From NCBI GenBank assembly GCA_049718765.1, contig JBNARI010000004.1:32504-96503 (forward strand): a stretch of 64,000 nt of DNA. Reading direction: 5' to 3'. The notes under the pieces were generated by a model. The model was not told where the DNA came from and made no database searches. It saw nothing but the letters and a program-made list of their open reading frames with translations. The position numbers were made by a program, and so were the translations under genes. Source of the stretch: JBNARI01 sp049718765 (GTDB lineage: Bacteria; Bacillota; Sulfobacillia; DUMF01). Below are positions 7,804 through 16,652 of this stretch, one piece after another (positions within the stretch are counted from its first letter, which is position 1; every line of letters begins with the position of its first letter).

Positions 7804-8754
7804 GTGGCAAGGGTAGTTGTGGCTTTGGGGGGTAACGCAATCTTGCAGCCGAGACAAAGGGGTACATACGAGGAGCAATTGGAAAACGTGCGGCTGACTT
7901 GTACCCAAATAGCATCGATGATCCAGCTTGGACATGAAGTGGTTATTACCCACGGCAATGGTCCACAGGTCGGTAACATCCTCATTCAGAACGAAGAAGC
8001 CGCTGCTATTGTTCCCCCTATGCCCCTCGACGTGTGTGGCGCCCAAAGCCAGGGATTGATCGGTTACATGATACAGCAGTGTCTCAAGTCTGAGCTGCAA
8101 AGCCGGGGTATTTCCAAGGAAGTGATCACCATAATCACTCAAGTGCTGGTGGACCCCTTCGATGTGGCGTTTACCAACCCAACCAAGCCAATTGGACCGT
8201 TCTTCACAGAAGAACGCGCACGGCGTCTTGTAGCGGAGAAGGGATTTACCATGAAGGAAGACTCGGGAAGGGGCTGGCGAAGAGTGGTGCCCTCTCCGGA
8301 TCCCAAACAGATACTGGAGAGAGATGTAATCCGTTGGGTGCTCAGCCAGGGCACTGTGGTAATTGCTGCTGGTGGCGGCGGAATACCCGTTGTGCGTGAG
8401 GGTGAGCGGATCAGGGGGATTGAGGCAGTCATAGACAAAGACCTTGCTGGGGAGCGTCTTGCTGAAGACGTGGGGGCGGACACATTCATGATACTCACCG
8501 ACGTACCAAACGTGTTCCTTGACTGGGGCAAACCAAGCCAGCGGCCTTTGCGGGAAGTGGACGTAGTGACCGCCAGGCAATACCAGAGGCAAGGGCATTT
8601 CAAGGCAGGGAGCATGGGACCCAAGGTGGAGGCAGCGTGCCGCTTTGTGGAGAACACTGGGGGTGTAGCGGTGATTGCTGGACTTCATCAGGCGATTGCA
8701 GCTATGGACGGTCAGCAAGGAACCCGGATAACCAGGGCGGGCAGTGTGGTCTAG
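7804..8754 (+). CDS. arcC: Carbamate kinase
   Basis: 316 residues from the GTG at 7804, which follows an AGGGGTG site. It transfers phosphate between carbamoyl phosphate and ADP, normally yielding ATP in fermentative breakdown of arginine, agmatine, allantoin or purines. Family marks: 'VVALGGNAIL' at the N-terminus, 'VITHGNGPQVGNI', 'PLDVCGAQSQGLIGYMI', 'VVIAAGGGGIPV' and 'AVIDKDLA'. No arcA or arcB lies next to it. The neighbour is a nucleobase permease, so a role in purine or pyrimidine fermentation is a reasonable guess but not shown. Confidence 0.94.
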   Translation: MARVVVALGGNAILQPRQRGTYEEQLENVRLTCTQIASMIQLGHEVVITHGNGPQVGNILIQNEEAAAIVPPMPLDVCGAQSQGLIGYMIQQCLKSELQSRGISKEVITIITQVLVDPFDVAFTNPTKPIGPFFTEERARRLVAEKGFTMKEDSGRGWRRVVPSPDPKQILERDVIRWVLSQGTVVIAAGGGGIPVVREGERIRGIEAVIDKDLAGERLAEDVGADTFMILTDVPNVFLDWGKPSQRPLREVDVVTARQYQRQGHFKAGSMGPKVEAACRFVENTGGVAVIAGLHQAIAAMDGQQGTRITRAGSVV

Positions 8755-8761
8755 GTCAAAA

Positions 8762-8890
8762 CCGTGGTTGGAGCGGGTGGTTTAGGTGCCGAAAGATAGG
8801 CTTGCAGTAAGGCACGCCATAGGATATAAAAGTTACGGCCACTCGCTCGGAGCGGGTGGCACTTAGCGTGGTTACAGGGGGGATGGGAGA
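8762..8890 (+). promoter_or_regulatory. Permease leader with two mutually exclusive stems (candidate RNA switch)
   Basis: GGAGCGGGTGG occurs at 8770-8780 and again at 8849-8859. Between them, CCACTCGCTC at 8839-8848 can pair with either copy (10 bp, one G-U). The downstream pairing makes a tight hairpin at 8838-8860, about 15 bases before the ribosome site; the upstream pairing would exclude it. I do not recognise a known riboswitch class. The leader may be co-transcribed with arcC. Confidence 0.4.
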
Positions 8891-10270
8891 GTGAGTAGCC
8901 GGAAGGGCGCCATCGGCGAGGCCCTGGTGTATGGTCTTGAGGATGTTCCAAGGCCGTTTCCAAGGGCAGTGGTATTTGGGCTTCAGCACGTACTCACAAT
9001 GTTTGGAGCCACCGTGGCAGTACCTTTGCTAATGGCGCCAGCTATGAAGATGAGTGCGGCCGAGACTGCAACGCTCGTGAGCGCATGCATGCTGGCCGCG
9101 GGTTTGTCCACACTGTGCCAGGTGAACTTCGGCAGCAGGCTACCTATTATCCAGGGCACGTCCTTCTCGTTCATTGGACCCATGTTGGCCATCATTGCGG
9201 CTACTGGTGCCACCGCGGCTTCAATGCAGAGCATTCAGGGGGCAATACTGGCAGGGTCAGTTGTAGAGTTTGTGGTAGGGGCCACTGGTCTCATTGGCAT
9301 GCTGCGCAGGGTGGTCACTCCAGTCGTGATAGGGCCAGTGATTGCCCTCATAGGGCTAGGACTATTCGAGGTTGGCGCTCCCCAAGCGGGGCAGAACTGG
9401 CTTCTGTCAGGAATGTTCATTGTGTTGACCTTTGCCTTTGCCCTTGGAGGGGACAGGCGAAGGGTCACAGTGTTCAAACTGCTTCCTGTATTGCTTGCAA
9501 TGACAATAACCTACTGCATTGCGATGGTGTTGAGCTTAGCAGGCGTGTTCAAGCCGGGGATGCCAGGGTACGTTGACTTTGGTGCGGTTATTTCGGCACC
9601 GTGGTTCAGGTTTAACCTGGTGTTCCCCTGGGGGCCACCCAAATTCAACCTCGCATTCTTCCTCGCAATACTGGCTGCTTACGTTTCGTCGATGATAGAG
9701 TCCTTTGGAGACTATCACTCCATATCCTCGGTGGTAGGTCTAGAGGACCCTTCGGCCCGTACCATATCTCGGGGAATTGCCGCAGAGGGAGTGGGCTGTT
9801 TCCTGGCAGGACTGGTCGGTGCCTTTGCCAACACCAGCTACACTGAGAACATAGGTCTAGTGGGGCTGACGCGGGTGGCCAGCAGGTACGTAGTGAACGT
9901 GGCGGCAGTTCTCCTCATAGTGCTTGGCGTTGCCTCTAAGTTCGGCGCAATTGTGGCCACCATCCCTTCGCCAATAGTAGGCGGGATGTACTGCACCCTT
10001 TTCGGACTCATTGCAGCTGTGGGCTTGTCTAACCTGATGAGGGCTGACATGACATCACAGCGGAACTTGATGATCGTTGGCTTCTCAATGTTTATGGGCT
10101 TGAGCTTGCCTGTTTACCTCAAGGCTTCGCCGGTGAGGATAGAGAGCGCACAGTGGGTGGCTGATGTCATCAACACAGTTGGGCAAACCAGGATGGCTGT
10201 AGCCGCCATCATTGGTATGGTGCTGGACAACCTCATACCTGGTACAGACCAGGAACGGGGCATTGCTTGA
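8891..10270 (+). CDS. NCS2-family nucleobase permease (xanthine/uracil type)
   Basis: 459 residues, about 14 membrane helices. The family shows in 'FGLQHVLTMFGATVAVPLL' near the N-terminus (the QH motif), 'GTSFSFIGPMLAI', 'SMIESFGDYHSIS' and the signature 'ENIGLVGLTR' that matches the NAT consensus. It is expected to take up a nucleobase with protons; sequence alone does not settle xanthine, uric acid or uracil. The GTG start follows GGGGGGATGGGAG. It sits behind carbamate kinase, which fits purine or pyrimidine salvage or fermentation, and a stem-loop terminator follows. Confidence 0.92.
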   Translation: MSSRKGAIGEALVYGLEDVPRPFPRAVVFGLQHVLTMFGATVAVPLLMAPAMKMSAAETATLVSACMLAAGLSTLCQVNFGSRLPIIQGTSFSFIGPMLAIIAATGATAASMQSIQGAILAGSVVEFVVGATGLIGMLRRVVTPVVIGPVIALIGLGLFEVGAPQAGQNWLLSGMFIVLTFAFALGGDRRRVTVFKLLPVLLAMTITYCIAMVLSLAGVFKPGMPGYVDFGAVISAPWFRFNLVFPWGPPKFNLAFFLAILAAYVSSMIESFGDYHSISSVVGLEDPSARTISRGIAAEGVGCFLAGLVGAFANTSYTENIGLVGLTRVASRYVVNVAAVLLIVLGVASKFGAIVATIPSPIVGGMYCTLFGLIAAVGLSNLMRADMTSQRNLMIVGFSMFMGLSLPVYLKASPVRIESAQWVADVINTVGQTRMAVAAIIGMVLDNLIPGTDQERGIA

Positions 10271-10285
10271 CAGAGCAGGTGCACA

Positions 10286-10317
10286 GAGGGGGCATGATAG
10301 GTGCCCCCTCTTGTCAT
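10286..10317 (+). terminator. Intrinsic terminator after the NCS2 permease
   Basis: GAGGGGGCA, 7-base loop and TGCCCCCTC form a 9-bp stem followed by TTGTCAT. It lies between the convergent permease and hydrolase genes and may serve both. Confidence 0.7.
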
Positions 10318-11264
10318 GCGCCTTTGGCCTGTAGATACTGGAGAAACCCCTTCACACTGTTGTCGAAGAAGTAGTCCTCCCGTTTCTTGAGGGCTGGGTC
10401 AAGGGCAAAGTACCCAGCCAGCAACGGATCGCGACGCAGCAAGAGCGTTTGAATCTCGGGAGCGCTGGCCTGGGTGTTCAGGTCAAGCTGCTCCTGAATC
10501 ACTTCCCGCCACAGCAGCAGCTGTTGTCGGTGCATTGCCATGAGGTGCTCCGGGTGGCGGCTGAAGCCGCAGTGACCGTAGCAAATCAGGGAAGCTCCCA
10601 GTTTCATCAGCTGTTCTAGGGAAGACAGAGTTACCTCGAGAAAAAACCTGGGCGGGGTTGCTGGCCTCAGGTAGGCGCAACCATCGTCGATGAATATGCC
10701 TGCGGCCTCCCCCGCAAACATCACAGCTGAAGCGCCATGCCGGAATATGTAGCTCTGATGGTGCGGGGCGTGCCCTGGGGTAGGGACCACTGTGAGCGGT
10801 GCCGGCAATTCTTCCGCGCGGGCAAGGCTGTGCGGAGGGATTGGGTCTATTTGCCCATAACTAATTGCCAAACTTCCAAGGGTCTTAACGCTGCCTTCCC
10901 AAAGGCGTGTTGGATCCACGAGATGCTGGTGCCCTTGGTGATGCGCCACCACACGCGCCTCCGGGTATTGGCGCAACAGAATGGCAGTGCCGCCAGCATG
11001 GTCAATATGGACATGGGTAAGAAGCACGTAGTGAACCCTTTCTACCCCCATTTGCGCCAGCGCCTGGAGGAGTTGGGGGATAGTAACCGCGGGCCCAGGG
11101 TCTACCACGAAAACAGGGCCTTTCCTGGGGTGACCTTGGATCAAGACCCAAGGCGTTATGAACCCTTGGAAGCCTTCCACTTGGGGGTCCAGTTCAACCT
11201 TTACCAGAGTCACGCCGTCTGCTACGGGAATTGAAGAGATGCATGGTTGGCACGAGCTCTTCAA
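10314..11264 (-). CDS. Metallo-beta-lactamase-fold hydrolase
   Basis: 316 residues, cytoplasmic. The metal-binding motif 'THVHIDHAGG' (HxHxDH) lies near residue 88. Further ligands are plausible in 'TPGHAPHH', 'MFAGEAAG' and 'CYGHCG'. The subgroup resembles glyoxalase-II/lactonase-like enzymes; the substrate cannot be read from sequence. The start is the TTG at 11264, which has an excellent GGGGAGGTG site 6 bases upstream; the nearby ATG is out of frame. It stands alone, convergent with the permease and divergent from the dehydrogenase/TRAP operon. Confidence 0.82.
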   Translation of the reverse strand: MKSSCQPCISSIPVADGVTLVKVELDPQVEGFQGFITPWVLIQGHPRKGPVFVVDPGPAVTIPQLLQALAQMGVERVHYVLLTHVHIDHAGGTAILLRQYPEARVVAHHQGHQHLVDPTRLWEGSVKTLGSLAISYGQIDPIPPHSLARAEELPAPLTVVPTPGHAPHHQSYIFRHGASAVMFAGEAAGIFIDDGCAYLRPATPPRFFLEVTLSSLEQLMKLGASLICYGHCGFSRHPEHLMAMHRQQLLLWREVIQEQLDLNTQASAPEIQTLLLRRDPLLAGYFALDPALKKREDYFFDNSVKGFLQYLQAKGA

Positions 11265-11359
11265 TCATTACACCTCCCCAAGTTAAGTGGTGAACGCCAG
11301 GGAGCAGTTCTCCAAACGGTGTGGTTTTTCCTGCTTTGTGAGATAGCGGTGCTACATGC

Positions 11360-11369
11360 ATGTATACAT
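11360..11369. promoter_or_regulatory. Palindrome, possible GntR-type operator
   Basis: ATGTATACAT is a perfect 10-bp palindrome about 100 bases before the dehydrogenase-fusion gene and in the divergent gap with the hydrolase. GntR/FadR-class regulators of hydroxyacid and TRAP operons often bind TGTATACA-like sites. No regulator gene is adjacent, so this is an inference. Confidence 0.35.
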
Positions 11370-11471
11370 AATCACCCCGAAAGGAAAAATGGCTTCAGTG
11401 TCGAAATCTTAGCTCGACAGTGAATTCGCGGAATTAGCTGATGCAGCAGCGAGCCACGGGGAGGGTGTCAA

Positions 11472-13466
11472 ATGCCAAGAGTGTTTGCAGCAACTAGCCT
11501 CAAAAGGATGGTCGTGGACGTGTTGACCAAGCTTGGCGTGGGGTGGGAACACGCGTCCACCGTGGCGGACGTGTTAGTGTCTGCTGATCTGAGGGGCGTA
11601 GACTCCCACGGCGTAGCCAGGTTGCCCATATATTGCAGGAGGATAAAGGCGGGGGCTATCAACACTAAGCCCTCGATCAGAGTAGTAAATGAGACGCCAG
11701 CTACGGCTGTCGTCGATGGAGACAACGGTTTTGGGCATGTGGCAGGTAAGTTCGCCATGGACCTGTGCATACGCAAGGCGAGGGAACATAGCGTTGCAGT
11801 AGTTGGGGTACGCAACTCCAACCATTTTGGGATCGGTGCGTATTATGCCATGATGGCTCTCGCGCATAACATGATAGGCTTTGCGGCCACCAACGCCTCG
11901 CCGCTCATGGCGCCGTTTGGAGGCTCAACTGCCATGCTAGGCACAAATCCTTTTTGTCTGGCCGTACCGGCTGGCAAGGAGCTACCACTGGTGCTGGATA
12001 TGGCAACGAGCCAAGTTGCCAGGGGCAAGATTGAAATGTGTCTTCGGGAAGGCAAGAAAATCCCGCTGGATTGGGCCCTTGACCAAAGCGGGAAGCCTAC
12101 AGACGATCCGGCTGAAGCCCTTAAAGGTACGTTGCTGCCCCTGGGAGGTCATAAAGGGTATGGCCTTTCCATGGCGGTGGACCTCTTGTGTGGATTGATG
12201 GTGGGTGCAGCTTACCTGAACCATGTGGGTTCTCTCTTCGGAAACCTGTCGCGGCCTCAAAACGTTGGGCATTTGTTCATGGCTTTGGACGTAAGCAACT
12301 TCATGCCTGTCGAGGAGTTTGAGACCAAGATGGACGAGTACCTACGGGCAGTGAAGGCTTCGCCTAGGGCGCAAGGGGTAACCGAGATATTTGTGCCTGG
12401 CGAAATCGAGTTCAGGGCTACCAGAGAACGCCTTGCTCGTGGCATTCCGATAAAGGACGAAGTGATAGAGGAACTGCAGGAGCTCCTGCATTCAGAAGGG
12501 CTTGACATCAACGAGTACTGTGGAAACCCCAAGGCCGGCATGCCAGTAGCGAAGCCCAAGGTGCTGATCACTGAGCCCATCGACGAAGCGGCAATAGAGG
12601 GATTCAAGCAGTATTCGGACGTGACTTGTGCTTTCGATGCAGACCGTCAAGAAGTGATTCGCATGCTGAAGGAGTACGACGCCATGGTAGTGAGGGTGAA
12701 GTTCAATATAGACCGTGAGATGATCGACTCAGGAAGCAGGCTTAGGGTCATAGCAATGAACGGCATCGGTCTGAACCACATTGACGTCAACTATGCTACT
12801 CTAAAGGGAATTGCAGTGCTAAACGTTCCAGACGCATCCATCGATTCGGTAGCGGAACTTGCCATTGGACTGATGATAGCTCTTGCCCGGAAGGTGGTGC
12901 CTGCATTCGAATCCGTGCGGCGGGGTGAGTGGAATAAGCACGCATTCGTGGGCACGGAACTTGCGGGCAAAACCCTTGGCATAATTGCGCTAGGCAAAAT
13001 TGGTTCGCGAGTGGCGAAGGTTGCTCAAGCCATGGGCATGAATGTTGTGGCTCACGACCCGTACGTTTGCGCTGAAGCGGCAGCAAACCTTGGGGTGAAG
13101 CTTGCATCCCTGGATGAGCTGCTGTCGGTGGCCGACGTGATCAGCATTCATGCTCCTCTTACGCCAAGCACGTTCCATCTGATAAACAGGGAAGCGCTCT
13201 CCAAGGCCAAAAGGGGCGTACTGATTATCAACACTGGCAGGGGTGCAGTGGTGGACGAGGAGGCACTTTACGAGGCGCTCAAGGCCGGACACGTTGGGGG
13301 ATTTGCGGCCGACGTGATGGAGGTTGAACCACCAGGAAAACACAAGCTTTTCGAACTGCCCAATGTTGTGGTGACGCCCCACGTGGGTGGATCAACCAGT
13401 GAAGCGCAAAGGCGCATTGGGATGCGGTTGGTGGAGGACATCGGGAAAGTCCTTCTGGGAACATAA
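11472..13466 (+). CDS. Bifunctional fusion: Ldh2-type malate/lactate/sulfolactate dehydrogenase + D-isomer 2-hydroxyacid dehydrogenase
   Basis: 664 residues in one uninterrupted frame. Residues about 1-350 are an Ldh2/AllD/ComC-family NAD(P) oxidoreductase ('LRGVDSHGVARLP', 'NSNHFGIGAYY', 'GTNPFCLAVP', 'GGHKGYGLSM'). Residues about 365-664 are a PGDH-like D-2-hydroxyacid dehydrogenase with catalytic Arg in 'NTGRGAVVDE', Glu in 'VMEVEPP' and His in 'TPHVGGSTSEA'. Its nucleotide motif reads 'IIALGKIG', so the first Gly of GxGxxG is Ala. The two families are unrelated and normally separate genes; a Met at the junction ('AGMPVAKPK') may be the old start of the second. Together they could interconvert enantiomers through the 2-oxo acid. 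ATG 11472 follows GGGGAGGGTG. It heads an operon with a TAXI-TRAP importer. Confidence 0.88.
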   Translation: MPRVFAATSLKRMVVDVLTKLGVGWEHASTVADVLVSADLRGVDSHGVARLPIYCRRIKAGAINTKPSIRVVNETPATAVVDGDNGFGHVAGKFAMDLCIRKAREHSVAVVGVRNSNHFGIGAYYAMMALAHNMIGFAATNASPLMAPFGGSTAMLGTNPFCLAVPAGKELPLVLDMATSQVARGKIEMCLREGKKIPLDWALDQSGKPTDDPAEALKGTLLPLGGHKGYGLSMAVDLLCGLMVGAAYLNHVGSLFGNLSRPQNVGHLFMALDVSNFMPVEEFETKMDEYLRAVKASPRAQGVTEIFVPGEIEFRATRERLARGIPIKDEVIEELQELLHSEGLDINEYCGNPKAGMPVAKPKVLITEPIDEAAIEGFKQYSDVTCAFDADRQEVIRMLKEYDAMVVRVKFNIDREMIDSGSRLRVIAMNGIGLNHIDVNYATLKGIAVLNVPDASIDSVAELAIGLMIALARKVVPAFESVRRGEWNKHAFVGTELAGKTLGIIALGKIGSRVAKVAQAMGMNVVAHDPYVCAEAAANLGVKLASLDELLSVADVISIHAPLTPSTFHLINREALSKAKRGVLIINTGRGAVVDEEALYEALKAGHVGGFAADVMEVEPPGKHKLFELPNVVVTPHVGGSTSEAQRRIGMRLVEDIGKVLLGT

Positions 13467-13503
13467 GGTGGTCTCAAAACATTAGACAAGGGAGGTAAAA
13501 GCT

Positions 13504-14562
13504 GTGAGGGTCAGTCGGGTGTTGGCGGGATTGATGGTGCTGTGTCTGGCTTTGTTCGTGGTAGGCTGCAGTGGAGGAGGAACGCAGCAGCAAAAGGCGG
13601 CCGAGCAACAGCAAGCCCAGCAGAAGCCAGCGGCGCCCCAGGAAATCAAGCTCAACATTGCTACCGCGACCACTGGTGGGGTGTACTATCCCCTTGGGGG
13701 AGCTTTCGCGCAAGTGTGGAACAAGTACATCCCGGGAATGAAGGCAACTGCCCAGGCTACTGCGGGAACCCCACAGAACGTGGAGCTAATGCGTAACAAG
13801 CAGGCCGAAATCGCGTTTGGGCAGAACGGGGTGTCATATTACGCCTATAAGGGGATCGAACAGTTCCAGGGGAAACCGTACACGGACCTGAGGGCGATGA
13901 CATCCTTGTATTCCAACGTGATGCACATTGTTGCGCGCAAGGCTTCCAAGATCAAGTCCGTAGCGGACTTTAAAGGCAAGAGGTTTGCGCCTGGAGCGGT
14001 GGCAAGCGCAACGGAAATCAACAGCAGGGAGATCCTGAGCATTTATGGGTTGAACTATATGAAGGATAAGGGAGAAGTGAACGTAAGAGCCGATTTCGTG
14101 GATTACAATGCGGCTGCCGACCTCATTAAGAACGGCCAAATTGACGGGTACCTCATTGCTGGTGGTATACCAACCGCTGCGGTCATGGACACCTTTGCTT
14201 CGGCAGACGTTGAACTGATTTCCCTCGAGCCCGAGAAGATCAAGGAACTCACGACCAAGTACCCATGGTATTTCGAAATAGTGATACCTCCAAATACTTA
14301 CAAAGGCCAAACCAAGGAAGTCCACACTGTGGCAGTCTCTAACCTGCTGCTTTGCAGAGCTGACTTACCTGACGACCTAGTTTATACCCTTGTGAAGACG
14401 TTGTATGACCACCACGATGAGCTTGTGGCCGCGCACAAGGCGGCGCAGGAAATGACCATCCAGAACGCCCTCAACGGAATGACCGTTCCTCTCCATCCAG
14501 GAGCTGCCAAGTTCCTCAGGGAGAAGGGCCTCAACGTAGACAAATACCTTCCACCTAAATGA
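13504..14562 (+). CDS. TAXI-family TRAP transporter substrate-binding lipoprotein
   Basis: 352 residues. A short basic N-terminus and hydrophobic helix end in 'FVVGCSGGG', a lipobox with the acylated Cys near residue 22. A Gln/Ala-rich linker follows, then a periplasmic-binding domain beginning 'LNIATATTGGVYYPLGGAFA', typical of the TAXI family. Lipid anchoring at the outer face of the membrane fits a Gram-positive cell. It should present an organic acid to the fused TRAP permease encoded next. The GTG start has GGGAGG about 8 bases upstream. The preceding dehydrogenase fusion suggests a 2-hydroxy acid as substrate, but the ligand is not readable from the sequence. Confidence 0.92.
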   Translation: MRVSRVLAGLMVLCLALFVVGCSGGGTQQQKAAEQQQAQQKPAAPQEIKLNIATATTGGVYYPLGGAFAQVWNKYIPGMKATAQATAGTPQNVELMRNKQAEIAFGQNGVSYYAYKGIEQFQGKPYTDLRAMTSLYSNVMHIVARKASKIKSVADFKGKRFAPGAVASATEINSREILSIYGLNYMKDKGEVNVRADFVDYNAAADLIKNGQIDGYLIAGGIPTAAVMDTFASADVELISLEPEKIKELTTKYPWYFEIVIPPNTYKGQTKEVHTVAVSNLLLCRADLPDDLVYTLVKTLYDHHDELVAAHKAAQEMTIQNALNGMTVPLHPGAAKFLREKGLNVDKYLPPK

Positions 14563-14581
14563 ACTAGTTGTGAAAACCACT

Positions 14582-14612
14582 GGAGTTGCCCGGCCTGTTA
14601 CCGGGCAACTCC
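14582..14612 (+). terminator. Intra-operon stem-loop between TRAP binding protein and permease
   Basis: GGAGTTGCCCGG and CCGGGCAACTCC form a 12-bp perfect stem with a 7-base loop. The next bases are AAGAGG, so there is no T-run. This placement usually protects the upstream mRNA and gives more binding protein than permease. Confidence 0.6.
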
Positions 14613-14694
14613 AAGAGGATTGGCAGTATTGGGTTTGACAGCGCGCCGCTAGTGGCGTTGTGACTGTCGCCATCCTGGGTGGGTCAGGAAGGAG

Positions 14695-16638
14695 ATGTGT
14701 GCTAAGGTGACTCAAACTCGTGGCGAAGAGAAGGTCCTGGATGTCAACCAGATTGTGGAGAGGTTTCAAGTTGAAGCTCGGTTTAGGCAGCTTGCGGGTG
14801 CCTGGGGTAAGGTGGTTGGGTTCATTGCTATTGCCATGTCTGCATTCCAGTGGTATACGGCAGGGTTCGGGACTCTCCAGCAAATGAAGCAGCGGGGAGT
14901 ACACCTTGGCTTCATGCTTGCGCTCATATTCCTGTTGTACCCAGCGAGCAAGAGGTCCCCCAAGCACAGACCCTCGTACCTAGACATACTGCTCGCGGTG
15001 GTCGGGTTCATTGGTGGTACTTACCACTTTTTTTATTACGATGCAATTGCATTGAGGGGAGGCACTGCAAACGTCTATGACTACTTCTGGGGCGTAGTCA
15101 CTCTGCTGCTGATCCTCGAGGCAACCAGACGTTGCGTGGGCAAGGAACTGTCAATCTTGGCCCTTGTGTTCCTGGCATATGGCCTGTTTGGCCACAGAAT
15201 CCCAGGGATGCTTGGACACACTGGATTTACTTGGGATAGGATTGTGTACCACTTGTACATTTCCTCGGAGGGAGTGTTCGGCACAGCTCTGGGAGTGTCT
15301 GCCACCTACATTTTCATGTTCATCCTGTTTGGCGCTTTCCTGGCCGAAACTGGGATGTCCAAGTTTATCACTGAGCTCTCCATGGCTGTAGCGGGAGGCA
15401 CCGCTGGCGGGCCGGCCAAGGTGGCGGTGGTTGCTAGCGCCCTGATGGGGACAATCAATGGCAGCGCAGTTGCCAACGTTGTGGGTACAGGTACCTTCAC
15501 CATACCGCTGATGAAAAGCATTGGTTATGCGCCTCACTTTGCGGGTGCAGTTGAGGCTGTTGCGTCAACTGGTGGCCAGATTATGCCTCCAGTGATGGGG
15601 GCTGCTGCATTCGTCATGGCCGAGTTTCTTGGCATGCCCTACGCGAAGATCATGATTGCAGCAATACTGCCGGCCCTGCTTTATTACCTTGCTGACTTCG
15701 TGCAGGTACATTATGAAGCAAGGAAAATCGGCTTGCTGGGCTTGCCCAGGGAGCAGTTGCCCAAGCTTGGGGTCGTAGTGCGAAACGGCTGGCACTTGTT
15801 ACTTCCTTTGATCACCATCGTATACTTGCTCCTGTCTGGGAAGACCCCCCTATTTGCAGCTTTTTGGGGCACCGTGGTTACAATTGTGGCAAGCTGGTTA
15901 AAGAAGGAAACCAGATTAAGCCCTAAGGCGTTCCTGCGGGCTATGGAGTCAGGTGCAAGGGAAGCAATATCTGTGGGAATTGCGTGTGCGGTAGTGGGAT
16001 TCGTCGTCGGAATCGTCACGCTAACGGGCCTTGGGTTAACTTTGGGCGACAAGATCATTGCGCTGGCAGGTGGAAGCCTGTTTGCCACCATGTTCTTTAC
16101 CATGGTGCTCTGCATAATCCTGGGAATGGGACTGCCAACCACCGCTTGTTACATTGTGGCAGCTACAGTTGCAGCACCCGCGCTGATTAAGGTGGGCGTG
16201 CCCGCTCTTCCAGCTCACTTTTTTGTGTTCTACTACGCGTGCCTTGCGAACATCACGCCGCCTGTGGCGTTGGCTGCGTACGCTGGCGCAGGTCTTGCTG
16301 GTTCAAACCCCTTCAAGACTGGATGGACTGCAGTCCGCCTGGGCATTGCCGGGTTTATAGTGCCGTTCATGTTCGTGTACTCGCCCATTCTGCTGCTCCA
16401 GACCGCCAATGTGCCAGAGCTGATCCAAGCGATAATCACGTCGGTTATTGGAGTGATTTCCCTGGGCATTGGCGCGGAAGGCTTTCTCAAGGGTCACTTG
16501 TCCATCGGCGAGAGGCTCTTGTTTATCTGCGGCGCCTTGGGTCTCATGATTCCAGGCACGTTCACTGATCTGCTGGGATTGGCGCTTGTTGCTTGCGGAC
16601 TGGGCAGCCACTTGTTGCGCCATCGCACTCGGTCTTAG
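14695..16638 (+). CDS. TRAP transporter permease, fused 4TM/12TM (DctQM-type)
   Basis: 647 residues with about 16-18 membrane helices. The N-terminal part is the small-subunit equivalent and the rest is the large subunit, as in TAXI-type systems where DctQ and DctM are one chain. Marks are 'FGAFLAETGMSKFITELSMA', 'SALMGTINGSAVANVVGTGT', 'ASTGGQIMPPVMGAAAF' and 'ILGMGLPTTACYIVAA'. It imports the ligand delivered by the upstream lipoprotein using an ion gradient. ATG 14695 directly abuts GGAAGGAG, which is too close; GTG 14707 at 12 bases is an alternative start. It is the last gene of the operon; a new promoter follows. Confidence 0.9.
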   Translation: MCAKVTQTRGEEKVLDVNQIVERFQVEARFRQLAGAWGKVVGFIAIAMSAFQWYTAGFGTLQQMKQRGVHLGFMLALIFLLYPASKRSPKHRPSYLDILLAVVGFIGGTYHFFYYDAIALRGGTANVYDYFWGVVTLLLILEATRRCVGKELSILALVFLAYGLFGHRIPGMLGHTGFTWDRIVYHLYISSEGVFGTALGVSATYIFMFILFGAFLAETGMSKFITELSMAVAGGTAGGPAKVAVVASALMGTINGSAVANVVGTGTFTIPLMKSIGYAPHFAGAVEAVASTGGQIMPPVMGAAAFVMAEFLGMPYAKIMIAAILPALLYYLADFVQVHYEARKIGLLGLPREQLPKLGVVVRNGWHLLLPLITIVYLLLSGKTPLFAAFWGTVVTIVASWLKKETRLSPKAFLRAMESGAREAISVGIACAVVGFVVGIVTLTGLGLTLGDKIIALAGGSLFATMFFTMVLCIILGMGLPTTACYIVAATVAAPALIKVGVPALPAHFFVFYYACLANITPPVALAAYAGAGLAGSNPFKTGWTAVRLGIAGFIVPFMFVYSPILLLQTANVPELIQAIITSVIGVISLGIGAEGFLKGHLSIGERLLFICGALGLMIPGTFTDLLGLALVACGLGSHLLRHRTRS

Positions 16639-16652
16639 TCAGGGGGCTTTGC

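Noticed and set aside
7699..8718. Long minus-strand open frame (339 codons) opposite carbamate kinase
   Set aside because: It lies fully antisense to arcC, which has strong family motifs. Its composition (His, Ser and Pro-rich) and lack of motifs fit a codon-bias shadow.
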